Source of the DNA: Desulfobulbaceae bacterium
GTDB taxonomy: Bacteria; Desulfobacterota; Desulfobulbia; Desulfobulbales; Desulfocapsaceae
Direction of reading: 5' to 3'
Assembly (NCBI GenBank): GCA_024636345.1
Contig: JAGXHG010000004.1
Coordinates: 124,001 to 188,000, forward strand
DNA: 64,000 bases
Shown here: in pieces, positions 35,650 to 45,441 of the stretch
How positions within the stretch are numbered: position 1 is the stretch's first letter
How the letters are laid out: the number at the start of each line of letters is the position of its first letter
Program-made: the position numbers and the translations under genes
Notes under the pieces: generated by a model
Told to the model about the DNA's origin: nothing
What the model saw: the letters and a program-made list of their open reading frames with translations, nothing else
Database searches by the model: none

Positions 35650-37395
35650 ATGAAACTCAGATCACAAGTGGCGTCAGCACTCGCCCTCTTTCTTCTTTCC
35701 CTTGTTCTTTTGTCTTGTAGTCCCTTGACTGCAGAGCCCGAGAAACCTACAGCAGAGGCCGCAAAGGTTACCATACCCGATGCGACTCCGCCATCTCTGC
35801 CGGTTCAATATCAGAAGCCCTCGTACCGGGTTGATGTTACCGGTAAAGAAGATCTGGACAATCAAGCGGACGATGTGGTTCTCAAGGTAGGCGCGAAGAT
35901 CAGTTCAAATAAGAAAGTGGCACTCAGGGACATCATGAAGCCCTTGGCCAGCCAGAAGAAACTCAATATATCCTGGGCAAGTGATGTTAATCAGGAGGCT
36001 TTAGTAGATGTCGATATCCAAGCCAATGATGATTTTTATAAGGCCACCGAGAATCTCCTGCGGCAGGTTGATTATTTCTATGAAATCGAAGGGAGCACTC
36101 TGATCATCAAATACAGGGAGACCAAAAAATTTCATATTGCCATGCCTTTCTCCAAACAAATCTACACAACTAACTCTGGAGGAAATGCCCTTGGTGGAGG
36201 GGGTGACGAAACTACCAAACAAAATATGGAAGGAACCATCAAAATCACAAGCGAAGGAAATGAGTTTGATATCTGGAATAACATTCAAGCAAATCTTGAC
36301 ATTATTCTTAAAACAGAGCGCACTAAAAAAACAACGATCCTGAAAACCGACAATACCATTGCTGGCTCAGCGGACTCAAAAAGCGAAGATAAAAAAGTAG
36401 AGATGAAAGAAGAAGTAGCGACAAATGAAGGAGAGAACTACTACTTAATAGATAAACCAGTGGGATTAATCACCGTAACAGCACCCCGTCCCATACTCGA
36501 AAAAATAGACAATTACTTCAAATCATTAGAAAAAGAAGTCTACAAACAGATCTCCATTGAGGCCAAGATTATTGAAGTCCAGTTACTCGACAGTTCTTCC
36601 ATCGGCATAAACTGGAATGCCGTACTTCAAAATTTCAACATCAACGGGGCAGTTCAATTCGGTTCCCAATTTGTTGACGCTGCAAGTGGTATTACTCAAG
36701 TTGGCCAAGTTTTTCCCTATATATTTGCCAATGAAAATGCAGATGGCACCTGGGATAATGGCACCAATCATGGATCAACCTACGATCCGACTCGTCTGGT
36801 ATCCAACGTCAAGATCAATACAGCTAATTTCGACGTCTTCCTCAACGCCCTCAAGACCCAGGGCAATACCAAGGTTCTCTCCAATCCCAAGATCAGTGTC
36901 CTCAATGGCCAACCAGCCATGATTTCGGTCGGCCGTAATGTCACCTACTTAAAACAAGTAAAGTCAGATGTTACGGGAACTGGAGTGGACAGAACCACAA
37001 CCTATACGGCAACTCCTGGCACAATTCTTTCGGGAGTTGGCCTTGGCTTGACCGCCACTGTTCTCAACAACAATGAACTGGTCATGACTCTGATGCCTGT
37101 CACTTCCGAGTTGCAAGATGGCACTGAACAAGCTGTAGTAGTTGCAGGTAGCGGTGAAACAGAGATTAAAATGGGACTTCCCATTGTCAATGTCCGCGAG
37201 ATGAGCACAACAGTACGAGTCAAAGATGGTGAGATGCTTGTTATTGGTGGACTTATTTCCGATACGAATACAGAAGAAGGAAACTTTGCTCCAGTTCTTG
37301 GCGACATCCCGCTGCTCAAATACCTGTTCGGCTATGAAGAAAAGGTTAAAAGTAAACGGGAATTAATCATCCTGCTGAAACCACGGATTATCTAA
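35650..37395 (+). CDS. mshL: MshL/PilQ-type secretin lipoprotein
   Basis: 581 residues from the ATG at 35650, which has AAGAGG 6-7 bases upstream; the frame is open from 35608. A lipobox (LVLLSC) marks a lipoprotein. N-terminal domains (about 60-160) contain an STN-like segment, DIMKPLASQKKLNISWASDV. The C-terminal secretin domain carries QISIEAKIIEVQL, NTKVLSNPKISVLNGQPAMISVG, MSTTVRVKDGEMLVIGGLI, and the closing VKSKRELIILLKPRI. It should form the outer-membrane pore through which pili emerge. The layout matches MSHA MshL more than PilQ, since AMIN domains sit on the previous gene. Confidence 0.88.
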   Translation: MKLRSQVASALALFLLSLVLLSCSPLTAEPEKPTAEAAKVTIPDATPPSLPVQYQKPSYRVDVTGKEDLDNQADDVVLKVGAKISSNKKVALRDIMKPLASQKKLNISWASDVNQEALVDVDIQANDDFYKATENLLRQVDYFYEIEGSTLIIKYRETKKFHIAMPFSKQIYTTNSGGNALGGGGDETTKQNMEGTIKITSEGNEFDIWNNIQANLDIILKTERTKKTTILKTDNTIAGSADSKSEDKKVEMKEEVATNEGENYYLIDKPVGLITVTAPRPILEKIDNYFKSLEKEVYKQISIEAKIIEVQLLDSSSIGINWNAVLQNFNINGAVQFGSQFVDAASGITQVGQVFPYIFANENADGTWDNGTNHGSTYDPTRLVSNVKINTANFDVFLNALKTQGNTKVLSNPKISVLNGQPAMISVGRNVTYLKQVKSDVTGTGVDRTTTYTATPGTILSGVGLGLTATVLNNNELVMTLMPVTSELQDGTEQAVVVAGSGETEIKMGLPIVNVREMSTTVRVKDGEMLVIGGLISDTNTEEGNFAPVLGDIPLLKYLFGYEEKVKSKRELIILLKPRII

Positions 37396-37444
37396 TTTTT
37401 ACATAATAAAACAGAAAACAATACCTTTTTTACGGGAGAAAATT

Positions 37445-38467
37445 ATGAAGAGGTTGCACTACGCACTGGTCGGCCTGATGCTACTGTTACTCAGCGGCTG
37501 TGGACAAACTGTGGTTGAGACCCTCCAGGTACAGCAAGCAGCAGGGCCGAATGCGCCGGGGAAGGGGAAGACAATCGTCATCCTTCCCTTTGCTGATTAC
37601 TCCTATGCTGATTCACTTTCTGCGGCTCATCGCCGAGATATGGCCATCACTGAATCTTTGACCGATCGACTGGTTACCAAAGGATTTTCACTGCCCATCC
37701 AGGAAGATGTCTTTGGCTACATGATAGATCAATCCATCATCAGCCTGGTTGCCTATGAGCAGAACGATTCTGTTTCGCTGAACAATGAACTGAGTGGAGA
37801 GTGGTCTGATGTGATGAAAGATCAGATCCGTGGGTACATCTCCGAGCAGCAGACTCAACGTAACAATCAAATCGCCGCCAGCCCTGGAACTCATGGCCTT
37901 ACGCAACAGACGGTCGCCAAGATTGGCCGGAAATTCCATGCTGACTACATTGTTCGTGGTCGTATTCTCGAATTCAAAACCAGGCAGGAACACACTTGGG
38001 CTCCTTGGAAGAGAGGTATCCTGCCTTTCATCTCCGGCACCACCAGCCAAGTTGCCTTCGGATTTGCTGACACTGACCAATATGACAACTGGAATAACAT
38101 GATTGCCGGTGGTACCTGGGGAGCTATTATCGGACACAATGTTAATGGCCCATGGGATACTGATGGTGACAGCAATATCCTAGGCATCTCCGGAAGCCAG
38201 GACGCCAATACCATCCTTTGGGGTGCAGTTGGTGCGCTCGTAGGTCGAGAAGCTAAAAACAGCGGCCAGGTAGATCAGGCCGTGGTCCAGATGCGAATGT
38301 GGATTCAGGAAGCAGCCACTGGTAATGTTATTTGGACAAACAGAGTAGATGTCAAGGTCTCTCCGGAATCAATACTGGCAGACAAACAATATGACACTCT
38401 ATTCAACCAAGCCATTGAAAAAGGTGTTACTACCCTCGTGGATAACTTTGTAACAACCGCACTGTAA
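37445..38467 (+). CDS. Outer-membrane-type lipoprotein, CsgG/LpoB-like N-terminus
   Basis: 340 residues with a clear lipobox (LLSGCG) after a short hydrophobic stretch. The segment KTIVILPFADYSYADSL followed by a helix (AITESLTDRLVTKGF) resembles the CsgG/LpoB/FlgT-type fold that starts with a strand and a helix. Later sections, HADYIVRGRILEF and VQMRMWIQEAATGNVIW, agree with that fold. A glycine-rich insert (about 215-275) is unusual. It follows the secretin by 49 bp with GGGAG before the ATG, so it is probably part of the pilus operon. Function unknown. Confidence 0.7.
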   Translation: MKRLHYALVGLMLLLLSGCGQTVVETLQVQQAAGPNAPGKGKTIVILPFADYSYADSLSAAHRRDMAITESLTDRLVTKGFSLPIQEDVFGYMIDQSIISLVAYEQNDSVSLNNELSGEWSDVMKDQIRGYISEQQTQRNNQIAASPGTHGLTQQTVAKIGRKFHADYIVRGRILEFKTRQEHTWAPWKRGILPFISGTTSQVAFGFADTDQYDNWNNMIAGGTWGAIIGHNVNGPWDTDGDSNILGISGSQDANTILWGAVGALVGREAKNSGQVDQAVVQMRMWIQEAATGNVIWTNRVDVKVSPESILADKQYDTLFNQAIEKGVTTLVDNFVTTAL

Positions 38468-38483
38468 ACAATAAATAAATCAC

Positions 38484-38542
38484 AAACGACAAAGTCCCTT
38501 ACTCCTCCCCACAATGGGGAGGAGTAAGGGACTTTGTCGTTT
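38484..38542. terminator. Very long perfect hairpin between convergent genes
   Basis: Two perfectly complementary 27-base arms (38484-38510 and 38516-38542) flank a five-base ACAAT loop; the arms begin AAACGACAAAGTCCC. It lies 17 bp after the lipoprotein gene and 69 bp before the end of secB on the other strand, the right place for a bidirectional terminator. No strong T run follows on either strand, so it may act mainly as an RNA 3'-end stabiliser. Confidence 0.8.
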
Positions 38543-38610
38543 CCTTCTTGTGGTCCTCATGCGACGCATGAAAACCTGCTTGCATGCCTGGAACGAGAAG
38601 CCAGTCTTTC

Positions 38611-39093
38611 TTAATTCTCCTGCTGGGCGACGTCCTTCTGTTTCTTCGAATTTTGAAAGAGCCCCATAAAATTAATTGGTTCCATCAAAAAGGGAACAAA
38701 TCCACCATCAACGGAGATCTGACTCACTATCTGTCGGGTGAATGGGAAGAGCAACGTTGGACAATCAACACTGAGAACCATCTCCAGATGCTCCTCCGGG
38801 ATATTCTTCAATAAATAGGCCGCTGCATGCTCAATCTCCATGATAAACATGGTCTTGTCATCGTTCCCTTTATCAACAATCTTGGCCGTAATCTGCAGAC
38901 TCACCTCGTAATGGTCATCACCAAGTTTTTTATGATTCAATTTCAGATTCACATCCACCTTAGGTTCTGAATTCTGCAACCGATACACATCAGGGGCATT
39001 GGGATTTTCAAAGGATAAATCCTTAATATACATCTTCTGCATCCGAAAAATCGGACTCTCACCGGCTCCATTATTTCCATGTTCTTCAGTCAT
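38611..39093 (-). CDS. secB: Protein-export chaperone SecB
   Basis: 160 residues from the ATG at 39093, which has AGGA 5 bases upstream. SecB motifs: YIKDLSFENPNAPDVY near the N-terminus, YEVSLQITAKIVDK, EIEHAAAYLLKNIPEEHLEMVL, CPTLLFPFTRQIVSQIS and GGFVPFLMEPINFMGLF. SecB holds preproteins unfolded and hands them to SecA. It is 138 bp downstream of uvrA on the same strand. The charged tail (NSKKQKDVAQQ) is typical. Confidence 0.95.
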   Translation of the reverse strand: MTEEHGNNGAGESPIFRMQKMYIKDLSFENPNAPDVYRLQNSEPKVDVNLKLNHKKLGDDHYEVSLQITAKIVDKGNDDKTMFIMEIEHAAAYLLKNIPEEHLEMVLSVDCPTLLFPFTRQIVSQISVDGGFVPFLMEPINFMGLFQNSKKQKDVAQQEN

Positions 39094-39231
39094 TGTTCCT
39101 ATCCTCATTGAATAAACAAAAATACTTTTCACATCGCTAGATGCATTCATAAACGACAATTTTTACGCACTACCTTATAGCAAATATAAAGGGGACGCAA
39201 AGAAAAACCAGACCCTATTACTCATTTCCAG

Positions 39232-42087
39232 CTATTTCACCAACTTTTTTTCGGCCTCAAGTACTTGCCCTAGAAATCTTCCAGTGTGCGAGCTCTTTTC
39301 AGCCGCAACCTCCTCCGGAGTACCACAGACCACAATCCTGCCACCCATATCCCCACCCTCCGGCCCTACATCTATAATCCAGTCGGCCGTTTTTATCACA
39401 TCCAGATTATGCTCGATCACCACCACACTATTCCCATGATCCACCAAACGCCCAAGGACTTCAAGAAGATGCTGTATATCTGCAGGATGCAGACCTGTTG
39501 TCGGCTCATCCAGGATATACAAGGTCCTGCCGCTGGGTCGTCCTGACAGTTCTTTAGCCAACTTTACCCGCTGAGCCTCACCGCCGGATAAGGTCACAGA
39601 GGATTGTCCAAGGGTAATATATGAGAGCCCCACATCAAACAGGGTTTTCAGGCGATTTTTTAAGGGTGGAATGTTCTGAAAAAAGGCCAATGCCTCTTCC
39701 ACGGTCATGGCCAGCACATCATGAATATTTTTATCACGGTAGCGGATATCAAGTGTTTCCTGATTATACCGTTTCCCTTTACAGGAATCACAGATCACAT
39801 AGATATCAGGGAGAAAGTGCATGGCAATCTTATTGACCCCTTCGCCCTCACAGGCCTCACATCGCCCGCCCTTCATATTAAAGCTGAACTGTCCTATTTT
39901 ATACCCTCTAGCTCGTGACTCAGGTAATCTGGCAAAAAGCTCCCGAACAGGAGTAAAAACCCCGGTATAGGTCGCAGGATTCGAGCGTGGAGTTCTACCG
40001 ATAGGACTTTGATCAATATCTATAATCTTATCCACACACTCTAAGCCGGACAAGAGCGCCCCGTCTTGCAGCACCTTGGGCAATCTCTGCGCTACCCCCT
40101 TTTGGGCCATCCTAAACAGGGTTTCCATCACCAGAGAACTTTTTCCTGAACCAGACACCCCGGTGACACAGGTCATCACTCCTAAGGGGAAAGTGACATC
40201 AATCTGCTTCAGGTTATTCACTGATCCATTGTGCAGGAAGAGCTTATCCTGCTTACCTTTACGAACAGGTCTTCTTTTGGCTGGCTGAACTATCATCATT
40301 CTGCCGGAAAGATAGGCCCCGGTGAGAGAGCCTTCACAGTCCAACAATCCAGGAACCAGGCCATTGTACACAACCTCTCCCCCATGCACACCGGCCCCAG
40401 GCCCCATATCCAGCACATGATCAGCTGCAAGAATTGTGTCAGTATCGTGCTCAACAACAATGACACTATTCCCAAGATCACGTAATTCCACCAAGGTCTT
40501 GATGAGCTTATGATTATCACGCTGATGCAGACCGATACTCGGTTCATCTAAGATATAGAGGACTCCAGCTAGACGGGAACCAATCTGAGAGGCCAGCCTG
40601 ATCCGTTGAGCCTCACCTCCTGACAAAGTCCCGGACCTCCTTTCAAGGGACAGATAGCCAAGGCCAACATCTTCGAGAAAAGAAAGCCGATCAACAATCT
40701 CCTTCAGAATTGGCTGGCCAATCTGCCGTTCCCGGTCACTCAAGGGCAAATGAGGGATTTCTCGAAGCAGTGTGGCAATGGAGAGAGAAGTCAACGCATA
40801 GATCGACCACCTGCCAATTCTAACTGCCAAGGCCTCAGGCTTCAAGCGAGCACCATTGCAACGATGGCAGGTCTGTTCATTCATGTAACGACCGAGTTCT
40901 TCGCGCACCATGGCTGATTGTGTTTCATGATAACGACGATCCAGTTGAGGAATAACACCCTCAAAACTCTGCTCAGAGCGCATAGTTCTTTTCCCTTTCT
41001 GATAGTGAAAGGGGATTTCCTCTCGACCTGAACCGTAAAGAATAATCTCTTGCATCCTGGCCGGCAGTTTCTGAAAAGGGGTATCCATGGAAAAATGATA
41101 GTGATGAGCAAGTGCTGCCAACATCTGACCAGAATAGGAGCTTTCAATCCTTCTCCCCCAAGGCGCAATGGCACCATCCAATAGACTCAATTCCGGCTCC
41201 GGAACGAGCAGCTCAGGATCAAAGAATTGTTTTACACCAAGCCCACCACACTCCTCACAGGCACCCTGCGGATTATTAAAGGAAAAGAGTTGTGTAGAAA
41301 GAGCCGGCATGGAGAGACCGCAAGTATGACAGGCCGCCAACTCACTGAACAATTGTTCCCTCTCCTCGTCGGGGAACAAGGCCAGTAAATACCCTTCTGT
41401 CAACTTGACCGCCGTGGATACAGAATCTGAAAGACGACGACGAATAGATTCCTTCAATACCAACCTGTCCACCACAACCTCAATGGAATGACGCTTGTTT
41501 TTATCAAGCGCTTCCACCTCATCAGCATGCAGGATATCACCATCAACCCGAACCCGGACAAAGCCCTCTTTTCTGATCCGAGCCAGAACCTGCTCGTGCC
41601 GTCCCTTTTTATTGATTACCAGGGGGGCCAGAAGAATCACTTTTGTTTCTTCCTCCAAAGCCAGCAGGCCGAGCACCATCTCCTCTATGGATTGTGAGCG
41701 AATCTCTTCACCACATTGAGGACAACAGGGCTGGCCGCAGCGGGCAAACAGCAGCCGTAAATGGTCATAAATCTCCGTGACCGTGCCAACGGTTGAGCGT
41801 GGATTTTTACTGGTGGTCTTCTGTTCGATGGAAACCGCAGGCGAAAGACCCTCCAGTGAATCCACATCCGGCTTGTCCATCTGCCCGAGGAACTGTCGTG
41901 CATAGGTGGAAAGGGATTCCACGTAGCGGCGCTGTCCTTCCGCGTACAAGGTGTCAAAGGCAAGAGTTGACTTGCCGGAACCGGAGAGGCCGGTAAAAAC
42001 CACCAGACTGTTCCGGGGCAGGTCCACATCAATATTTTTCAGATTATGCATCCGTGCCCCACGGATGCTCAAGGTCTGTGGTTCCAT
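39232..42087 (-). CDS. uvrA: Excinuclease ABC subunit A
   Basis: 951 residues, full length. Two ABC ATPase modules: Walker [21 protein letters not shown] and [18 protein letters not shown] signatures [13 protein letters not shown] and [13 protein letters not shown]. Zinc modules are CPQCG and CHTCG in the first half and CEACEGEG in the second. UvrA finds bulky DNA lesions with UvrB. It is transcribed toward secB. Confidence 0.97.
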   Translation of the reverse strand: MEPQTLSIRGARMHNLKNIDVDLPRNSLVVFTGLSGSGKSTLAFDTLYAEGQRRYVESLSTYARQFLGQMDKPDVDSLEGLSPAVSIEQKTTSKNPRSTVGTVTEIYDHLRLLFARCGQPCCPQCGEEIRSQSIEEMVLGLLALEEETKVILLAPLVINKKGRHEQVLARIRKEGFVRVRVDGDILHADEVEALDKNKRHSIEVVVDRLVLKESIRRRLSDSVSTAVKLTEGYLLALFPDEEREQLFSELAACHTCGLSMPALSTQLFSFNNPQGACEECGGLGVKQFFDPELLVPEPELSLLDGAIAPWGRRIESSYSGQMLAALAHHYHFSMDTPFQKLPARMQEIILYGSGREEIPFHYQKGKRTMRSEQSFEGVIPQLDRRYHETQSAMVREELGRYMNEQTCHRCNGARLKPEALAVRIGRWSIYALTSLSIATLLREIPHLPLSDRERQIGQPILKEIVDRLSFLEDVGLGYLSLERRSGTLSGGEAQRIRLASQIGSRLAGVLYILDEPSIGLHQRDNHKLIKTLVELRDLGNSVIVVEHDTDTILAADHVLDMGPGAGVHGGEVVYNGLVPGLLDCEGSLTGAYLSGRMMIVQPAKRRPVRKGKQDKLFLHNGSVNNLKQIDVTFPLGVMTCVTGVSGSGKSSLVMETLFRMAQKGVAQRLPKVLQDGALLSGLECVDKIIDIDQSPIGRTPRSNPATYTGVFTPVRELFARLPESRARGYKIGQFSFNMKGGRCEACEGEGVNKIAMHFLPDIYVICDSCKGKRYNQETLDIRYRDKNIHDVLAMTVEEALAFFQNIPPLKNRLKTLFDVGLSYITLGQSSVTLSGGEAQRVKLAKELSGRPSGRTLYILDEPTTGLHPADIQHLLEVLGRLVDHGNSVVVIEHNLDVIKTADWIIDVGPEGGDMGGRIVVCGTPEEVAAEKSSHTGRFLGQVLEAEKKLVK

Positions 42088-42259
42088 GAGAAATCAACGC
42101 CAAAGATATAATACTGTTTTCCCGCAGATTCGCTGAGTCGCAGAGAAGAACAAAATAAACCTATTCTCAGCACACCTGCGTCATTGCGGATGCCTGTACT
42201 GTAATATTCTGTAAACAAATTATTGTTAACGGAAGATTACATATGTTTTAACCAACAGT

Positions 42260-42676
42260 TCATACAGCTTCAAACTGCATATGGTCAACTTTGATACAAC
42301 GATCCATAATAACAATCAACCCAGCCTTTTCCGCTAAGGCTGCCGCCTCCCTGTTGATGATTCCCTGCTGCATCCAAATCACTCTTGCCCCAATGGCAAT
42401 CGCTTCTTCAACCACAGGCAACACATCATCAGCACGTCTAAAAATATCCACCACATCAACAGGCTCTGGAATAGAAGAAAGATCAGAATAACATTTGAGC
42501 CCACATATCTCACTATGACCAGGATTCACAGGGATAACCCGAAACCCGGCTTGTATCAGATAGCGGCCCACCACATTACTCGGCCGATTCTCTTTGGGTG
42601 AAAAACCAACTACGGCAATAGTTCTTGCAGTACGCAAGACATCTTTAACAACAGTAAGAGCAGGTAAAGTAAACAT
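42260..42676 (-). CDS. CoA-binding domain protein (YccU family)
   Basis: 138 residues, one CoA-binding Rossmann domain: TIAVVGFSPKENRPSNVVGRYL, GFRVIPVNPGHSEICGLKCY, VDVVDIFRRADDVLPVVEEA, VIWMQQGIINREAAALAEKAGL, and the C-terminal DRCIKVDH. Function unknown in this family. A decayed copy of the dispersed hairpin repeat lies about 100 bp upstream, between this gene and glyQ. Confidence 0.92.
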   Translation of the reverse strand: MFTLPALTVVKDVLRTARTIAVVGFSPKENRPSNVVGRYLIQAGFRVIPVNPGHSEICGLKCYSDLSSIPEPVDVVDIFRRADDVLPVVEEAIAIGARVIWMQQGIINREAAALAEKAGLIVIMDRCIKVDHMQFEAV

Positions 42677-42775
42677 GGCAGATTGAATGTAAGCAAAAAT
42701 AATATATGGATTTTTTAGAGGAGTGAACCCTTTTGCGAGAAAAGGATTTACCGCTTATACAGGCTGTGGTATTTT

Positions 42776-42827
42776 AGGGGCCACTGTGAAATAATAATTA
42801 TATTCTTCCGTTTCATTACGACTCCTT
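42776..42827. repeat. Decayed copy of the dispersed hairpin repeat
   Basis: The right arm TTTCATTACGACTCCT is two transitions from the repeat consensus on the complementary strand. The left arm AGGGGCCACTGTGAAAT is more decayed. The loop is about 17 nt. Unlike other copies, this one lies upstream of both flanking genes. Confidence 0.5.
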
Positions 42828-42958
42828 ATGCTGCTCGTGCCATCCAGCATAAAAATATTTCTTTATCACGGCAGCTTAACTCATTCTGATCAAAGACTGA
42901 AAGCAAAAATAAATTCTTCAACAATCTTGTCCTCTTTTATCACAGATAAGGAAGCTCA

Positions 42959-43855
42959 ATGAATTTTCAAGATATCATCCTGGAACTGAACCATTACTGG
43001 GCAGATCAGGGATGCGCCATTCAACAACCCTATGACATGGAGGTTGGGGCCGGAACATTCCATCCTGCAACCCTACTCCGGTCACTTGGGCCGGAACCCT
43101 GGAAAGCTGCCTATCCCCAACCCTCAAGACGTCCAACCGATGGCCGCTATGGTAACAATCCAAACCGCCTGCAACATTATTATCAATATCAGGTAGTGCT
43201 AAAACCATCGCCCATTGATGTCCAGGAACTTTACCTGAACAGCTTGAAACGTTTTGGACTGAGTCCGCTTGAACACGATATCCGTTTTGTTGAAGATGAC
43301 TGGGAGTCACCGACACTTGGGGCCTGGGGACTGGGGTGGGAAGTATGGCTGGATGGAATGGAAGTAACCCAATTCACCTATTTCCAGCAGGCCGGCTCCA
43401 TTGATCTTCACCCCATCACTGTGGAAATCACCTACGGCCTGGAACGACTTGCTATGTACCTCCAGGGCGTCGACAGTGTTTATGACATTGCCTGGAACGA
43501 TACCGTAAGCTATGGAGAGATCTTCCACCAGGCTGAGGTTGAATTCTCCACCTTTAATTTTGAAGAGGCCAATGTCGAAAAGCTGGTCTCCTTCTTCGAT
43601 ATCTACGAGCAGGAAGCCCTTAAGCTCATTGAGAAAAAGCTCATCCTGCCTGCATATGACTACTGCCTGAAATGTTCACACACCTTCAATCTTCTGGATG
43701 CACGCAAGGCAATAAGCGTTACAGAGCGAACACGCTACATTGGCAGAATCAGAAATATTGCCAGAAAAGTGGCCGAGCAGTATGTCATCCAAAGGGAAGA
43801 AATGGGGTACCCGCTGATCAAAGTCGGACAACCCGCACAGGTAGTTATTGACTAA
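42959..43855 (+). CDS. glyQ: Glycyl-tRNA synthetase alpha subunit
   Basis: 298 residues, complete. Class II motifs: [70 protein letters not shown] and [14 protein letters not shown]. It charges glycine together with the beta subunit. glyS, which normally follows directly, is absent: the next feature is tRNA-Sec on the other strand. AAGGAAG lies upstream of the ATG. Confidence 0.96.
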   Translation: MNFQDIILELNHYWADQGCAIQQPYDMEVGAGTFHPATLLRSLGPEPWKAAYPQPSRRPTDGRYGNNPNRLQHYYQYQVVLKPSPIDVQELYLNSLKRFGLSPLEHDIRFVEDDWESPTLGAWGLGWEVWLDGMEVTQFTYFQQAGSIDLHPITVEITYGLERLAMYLQGVDSVYDIAWNDTVSYGEIFHQAEVEFSTFNFEEANVEKLVSFFDIYEQEALKLIEKKLILPAYDYCLKCSHTFNLLDARKAISVTERTRYIGRIRNIARKVAEQYVIQREEMGYPLIKVGQPAQVVID

Positions 43856-43966
43856 GAAAAACCTTGCTCCAGCAGTGCATGACAAAAAAAGCACCAGAGG
43901 AGAGCGTGGAGGAATAAACTGCGAGACACGACTCATTTCCTCAACATCAACAGTCACGAAAAGGAA

Positions 43967-44064
43967 TGGCGGAAGTGCATGGGAATCGAACCCACCTGCC
44001 AGGCTATTAACCCGACACACCGGATTTGAAGTCCGGGAGGGCCACCAGTACCCTGCCCACTTCC
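43967..44064 (-). tRNA. selC: tRNA-Sec (TCA)
   Basis: 98 nt with encoded CCA and a G discriminator. The anticodon loop gives TCA (CGGACTTCAAATCCG), decoding UGA. The acceptor arm GGAAGTG-/-CACTTCC and a very long variable arm of G/C-rich pairs fit selenocysteine tRNA and no other isotype. It shows that the organism incorporates selenocysteine; selA, selB and selD are not in the window. Confidence 0.93.
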
Positions 44065-44249
44065 ATCCACAGCATTACAAAAGACAAACAAAGCCTAATA
44101 GATATTGACCTTGAAAACAACTGTTTATTATACTTGTTTTTGTATTTATATACTATTAAAAGAGTTGTCCCTGACGATAACAGAAAACAAACAAGAACCT
44201 CACGAATTACTCTACCCCAACAACCAGCCGAGAGACTAAGATAACCGCT

Positions 44250-44606
44250 ATGCAGTGTGAAAGACTCCTAAAACAGATAAAGACATGGTACCTTCATGTC
44301 CAAAGTGAAACGATGGCCCCGGCCCGCATGATAAGCTTCATCGAAAGTCATGCCAGCCAATGTGATATCTGCTTGGCTGACCCTGATCTCAAGGAAGAAA
44401 TCACCAAAATTACAGAAATGATTCTTCCAGAGTCCAAGATTCCAAAAGCAGTCCGCCTACAGCAGGAAGAGGCTGAAGAAGCTGAAGAGGATGAGGCTAC
44501 AGAAGAGGAAGAGAAAAACGTAGAAGACGATGAAGATGGGGATACCGAGAAAGAGGATGAGGACGAAGACGATTTGGAAATATTTGACCCTGACGACGAA
44601 ATCTAA
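44250..44606 (+). CDS. Small protein with acidic tail, unknown function
   Basis: 118 residues. The N-terminal 65 residues form a compact, possibly helical domain with three cysteines, C3, C38 and C41 (the last two as CDIC). The last 50 residues are almost entirely Glu and Asp with a few Lys and end in DPDDEI. The pairing of a short cysteine-containing head and a polyacidic tail is unlike any family I can name. No signal peptide. It may bind metal or basic proteins, but this is guesswork. It is transcribed away from selC. Confidence 0.65.
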   Translation: MQCERLLKQIKTWYLHVQSETMAPARMISFIESHASQCDICLADPDLKEEITKITEMILPESKIPKAVRLQQEEAEEAEEDEATEEEEKNVEDDEDGDTEKEDEDEDDLEIFDPDDEI

Positions 44607-44678
44607 CCTTATGCACCGTGTTTCTCTTTTCAGATTAGACCTGCCATAGTGTGGACGACCGCTGCTTACACCGAAGCT

Positions 44679-45373
44679 TCATAGATATCCACCCAGCCTG
44701 ACTTTGAGAAAAGAAGGGCACTTGGGACGACCTGATGTATAAAAACCATAATACTTGAAGGTAATGATGGAACCAACCGGTGGTGGATTGGCCCGTTCAT
44801 TATTATCGCTAAAACCCGTTCCGATCTTAAACTTGGTTTGATCCGGCAAGCACGCCTTCGCCACCCAGAGCTTCTACCTCCTGCAGCTCGATCTGCAGCT
44901 GTCTTTTATCTTGAAGAATCTTTTGCGAAATCTCAAAAGCAAACGAGGAGGAGTGGTTATCAAACCACGCCTTTGCCTTCACCTGCCGCTGAGCAAACCC
45001 TCCTGTTTTCTGTGGCACATCAAATATAGCAAATTTCAACTCCAACCATCCGTCATGTGGTGGAAGTTTTTTTGACAATGCCTACAGTTTTGTCAACATT
45101 TGCTCCCCTCAGAGCTTTTCCTCCAGAGCAAAAAAAAGGGGGAGGGGAATTATGACAAAACACCTCCGGTGGATGCCAGGATTACCGGTTCTTACTGAGC
45201 AGTCTTTTCCTGTCCCAAGACCTTCGCACCCCATCTATTTTCTTGCTCACCAACCAATCTGAGATCTCGATACTTTCCGTAAAAACGTGAGGAAATATAA
45301 TATTCAACACATACACATTGAACGGCATGAAACAACAGCCTGCCTTACCTTTCCCGCAGGTTCTTTTTCTCAT
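44679..45373 (-). pseudogene. Decayed periplasmic-type ATP-dependent DNA ligase
   Basis: Fragments in order on the minus strand match a small ATP-dependent ligase but lie in different frames. The adenylation motif I region SDWLVSKKIDGVRRSWD (45182-45373) stops soon after RLLSKNR. A middle part, PHDGWLELKFAIFDVPQ (to 45078), is in another frame with stops before it. The C-terminal OB-fold end, GTGFSDNNERANPPPVGS and RPKCPSFLKVR (44679-44864), is in a third. At least two frameshifts and stops are present, and a stretch between the middle and C-terminal blocks looks deleted. The gene is inactive unless sequencing errors explain it. N-terminal residues are also uncertain. Confidence 0.8.
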
Positions 45374-45441
45374 AGCTGAAGCCTTGAATCATAGAATCCT
45401 TAGCCAGAAATATTGCTGAATCGATCTAAAATGAAAAAAAG

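Noticed and set aside
43848-44108. Plus-strand frame with AWESNPPARLL
   Set aside because: Antisense of tRNA-Sec; overlaps no independent coding signal.
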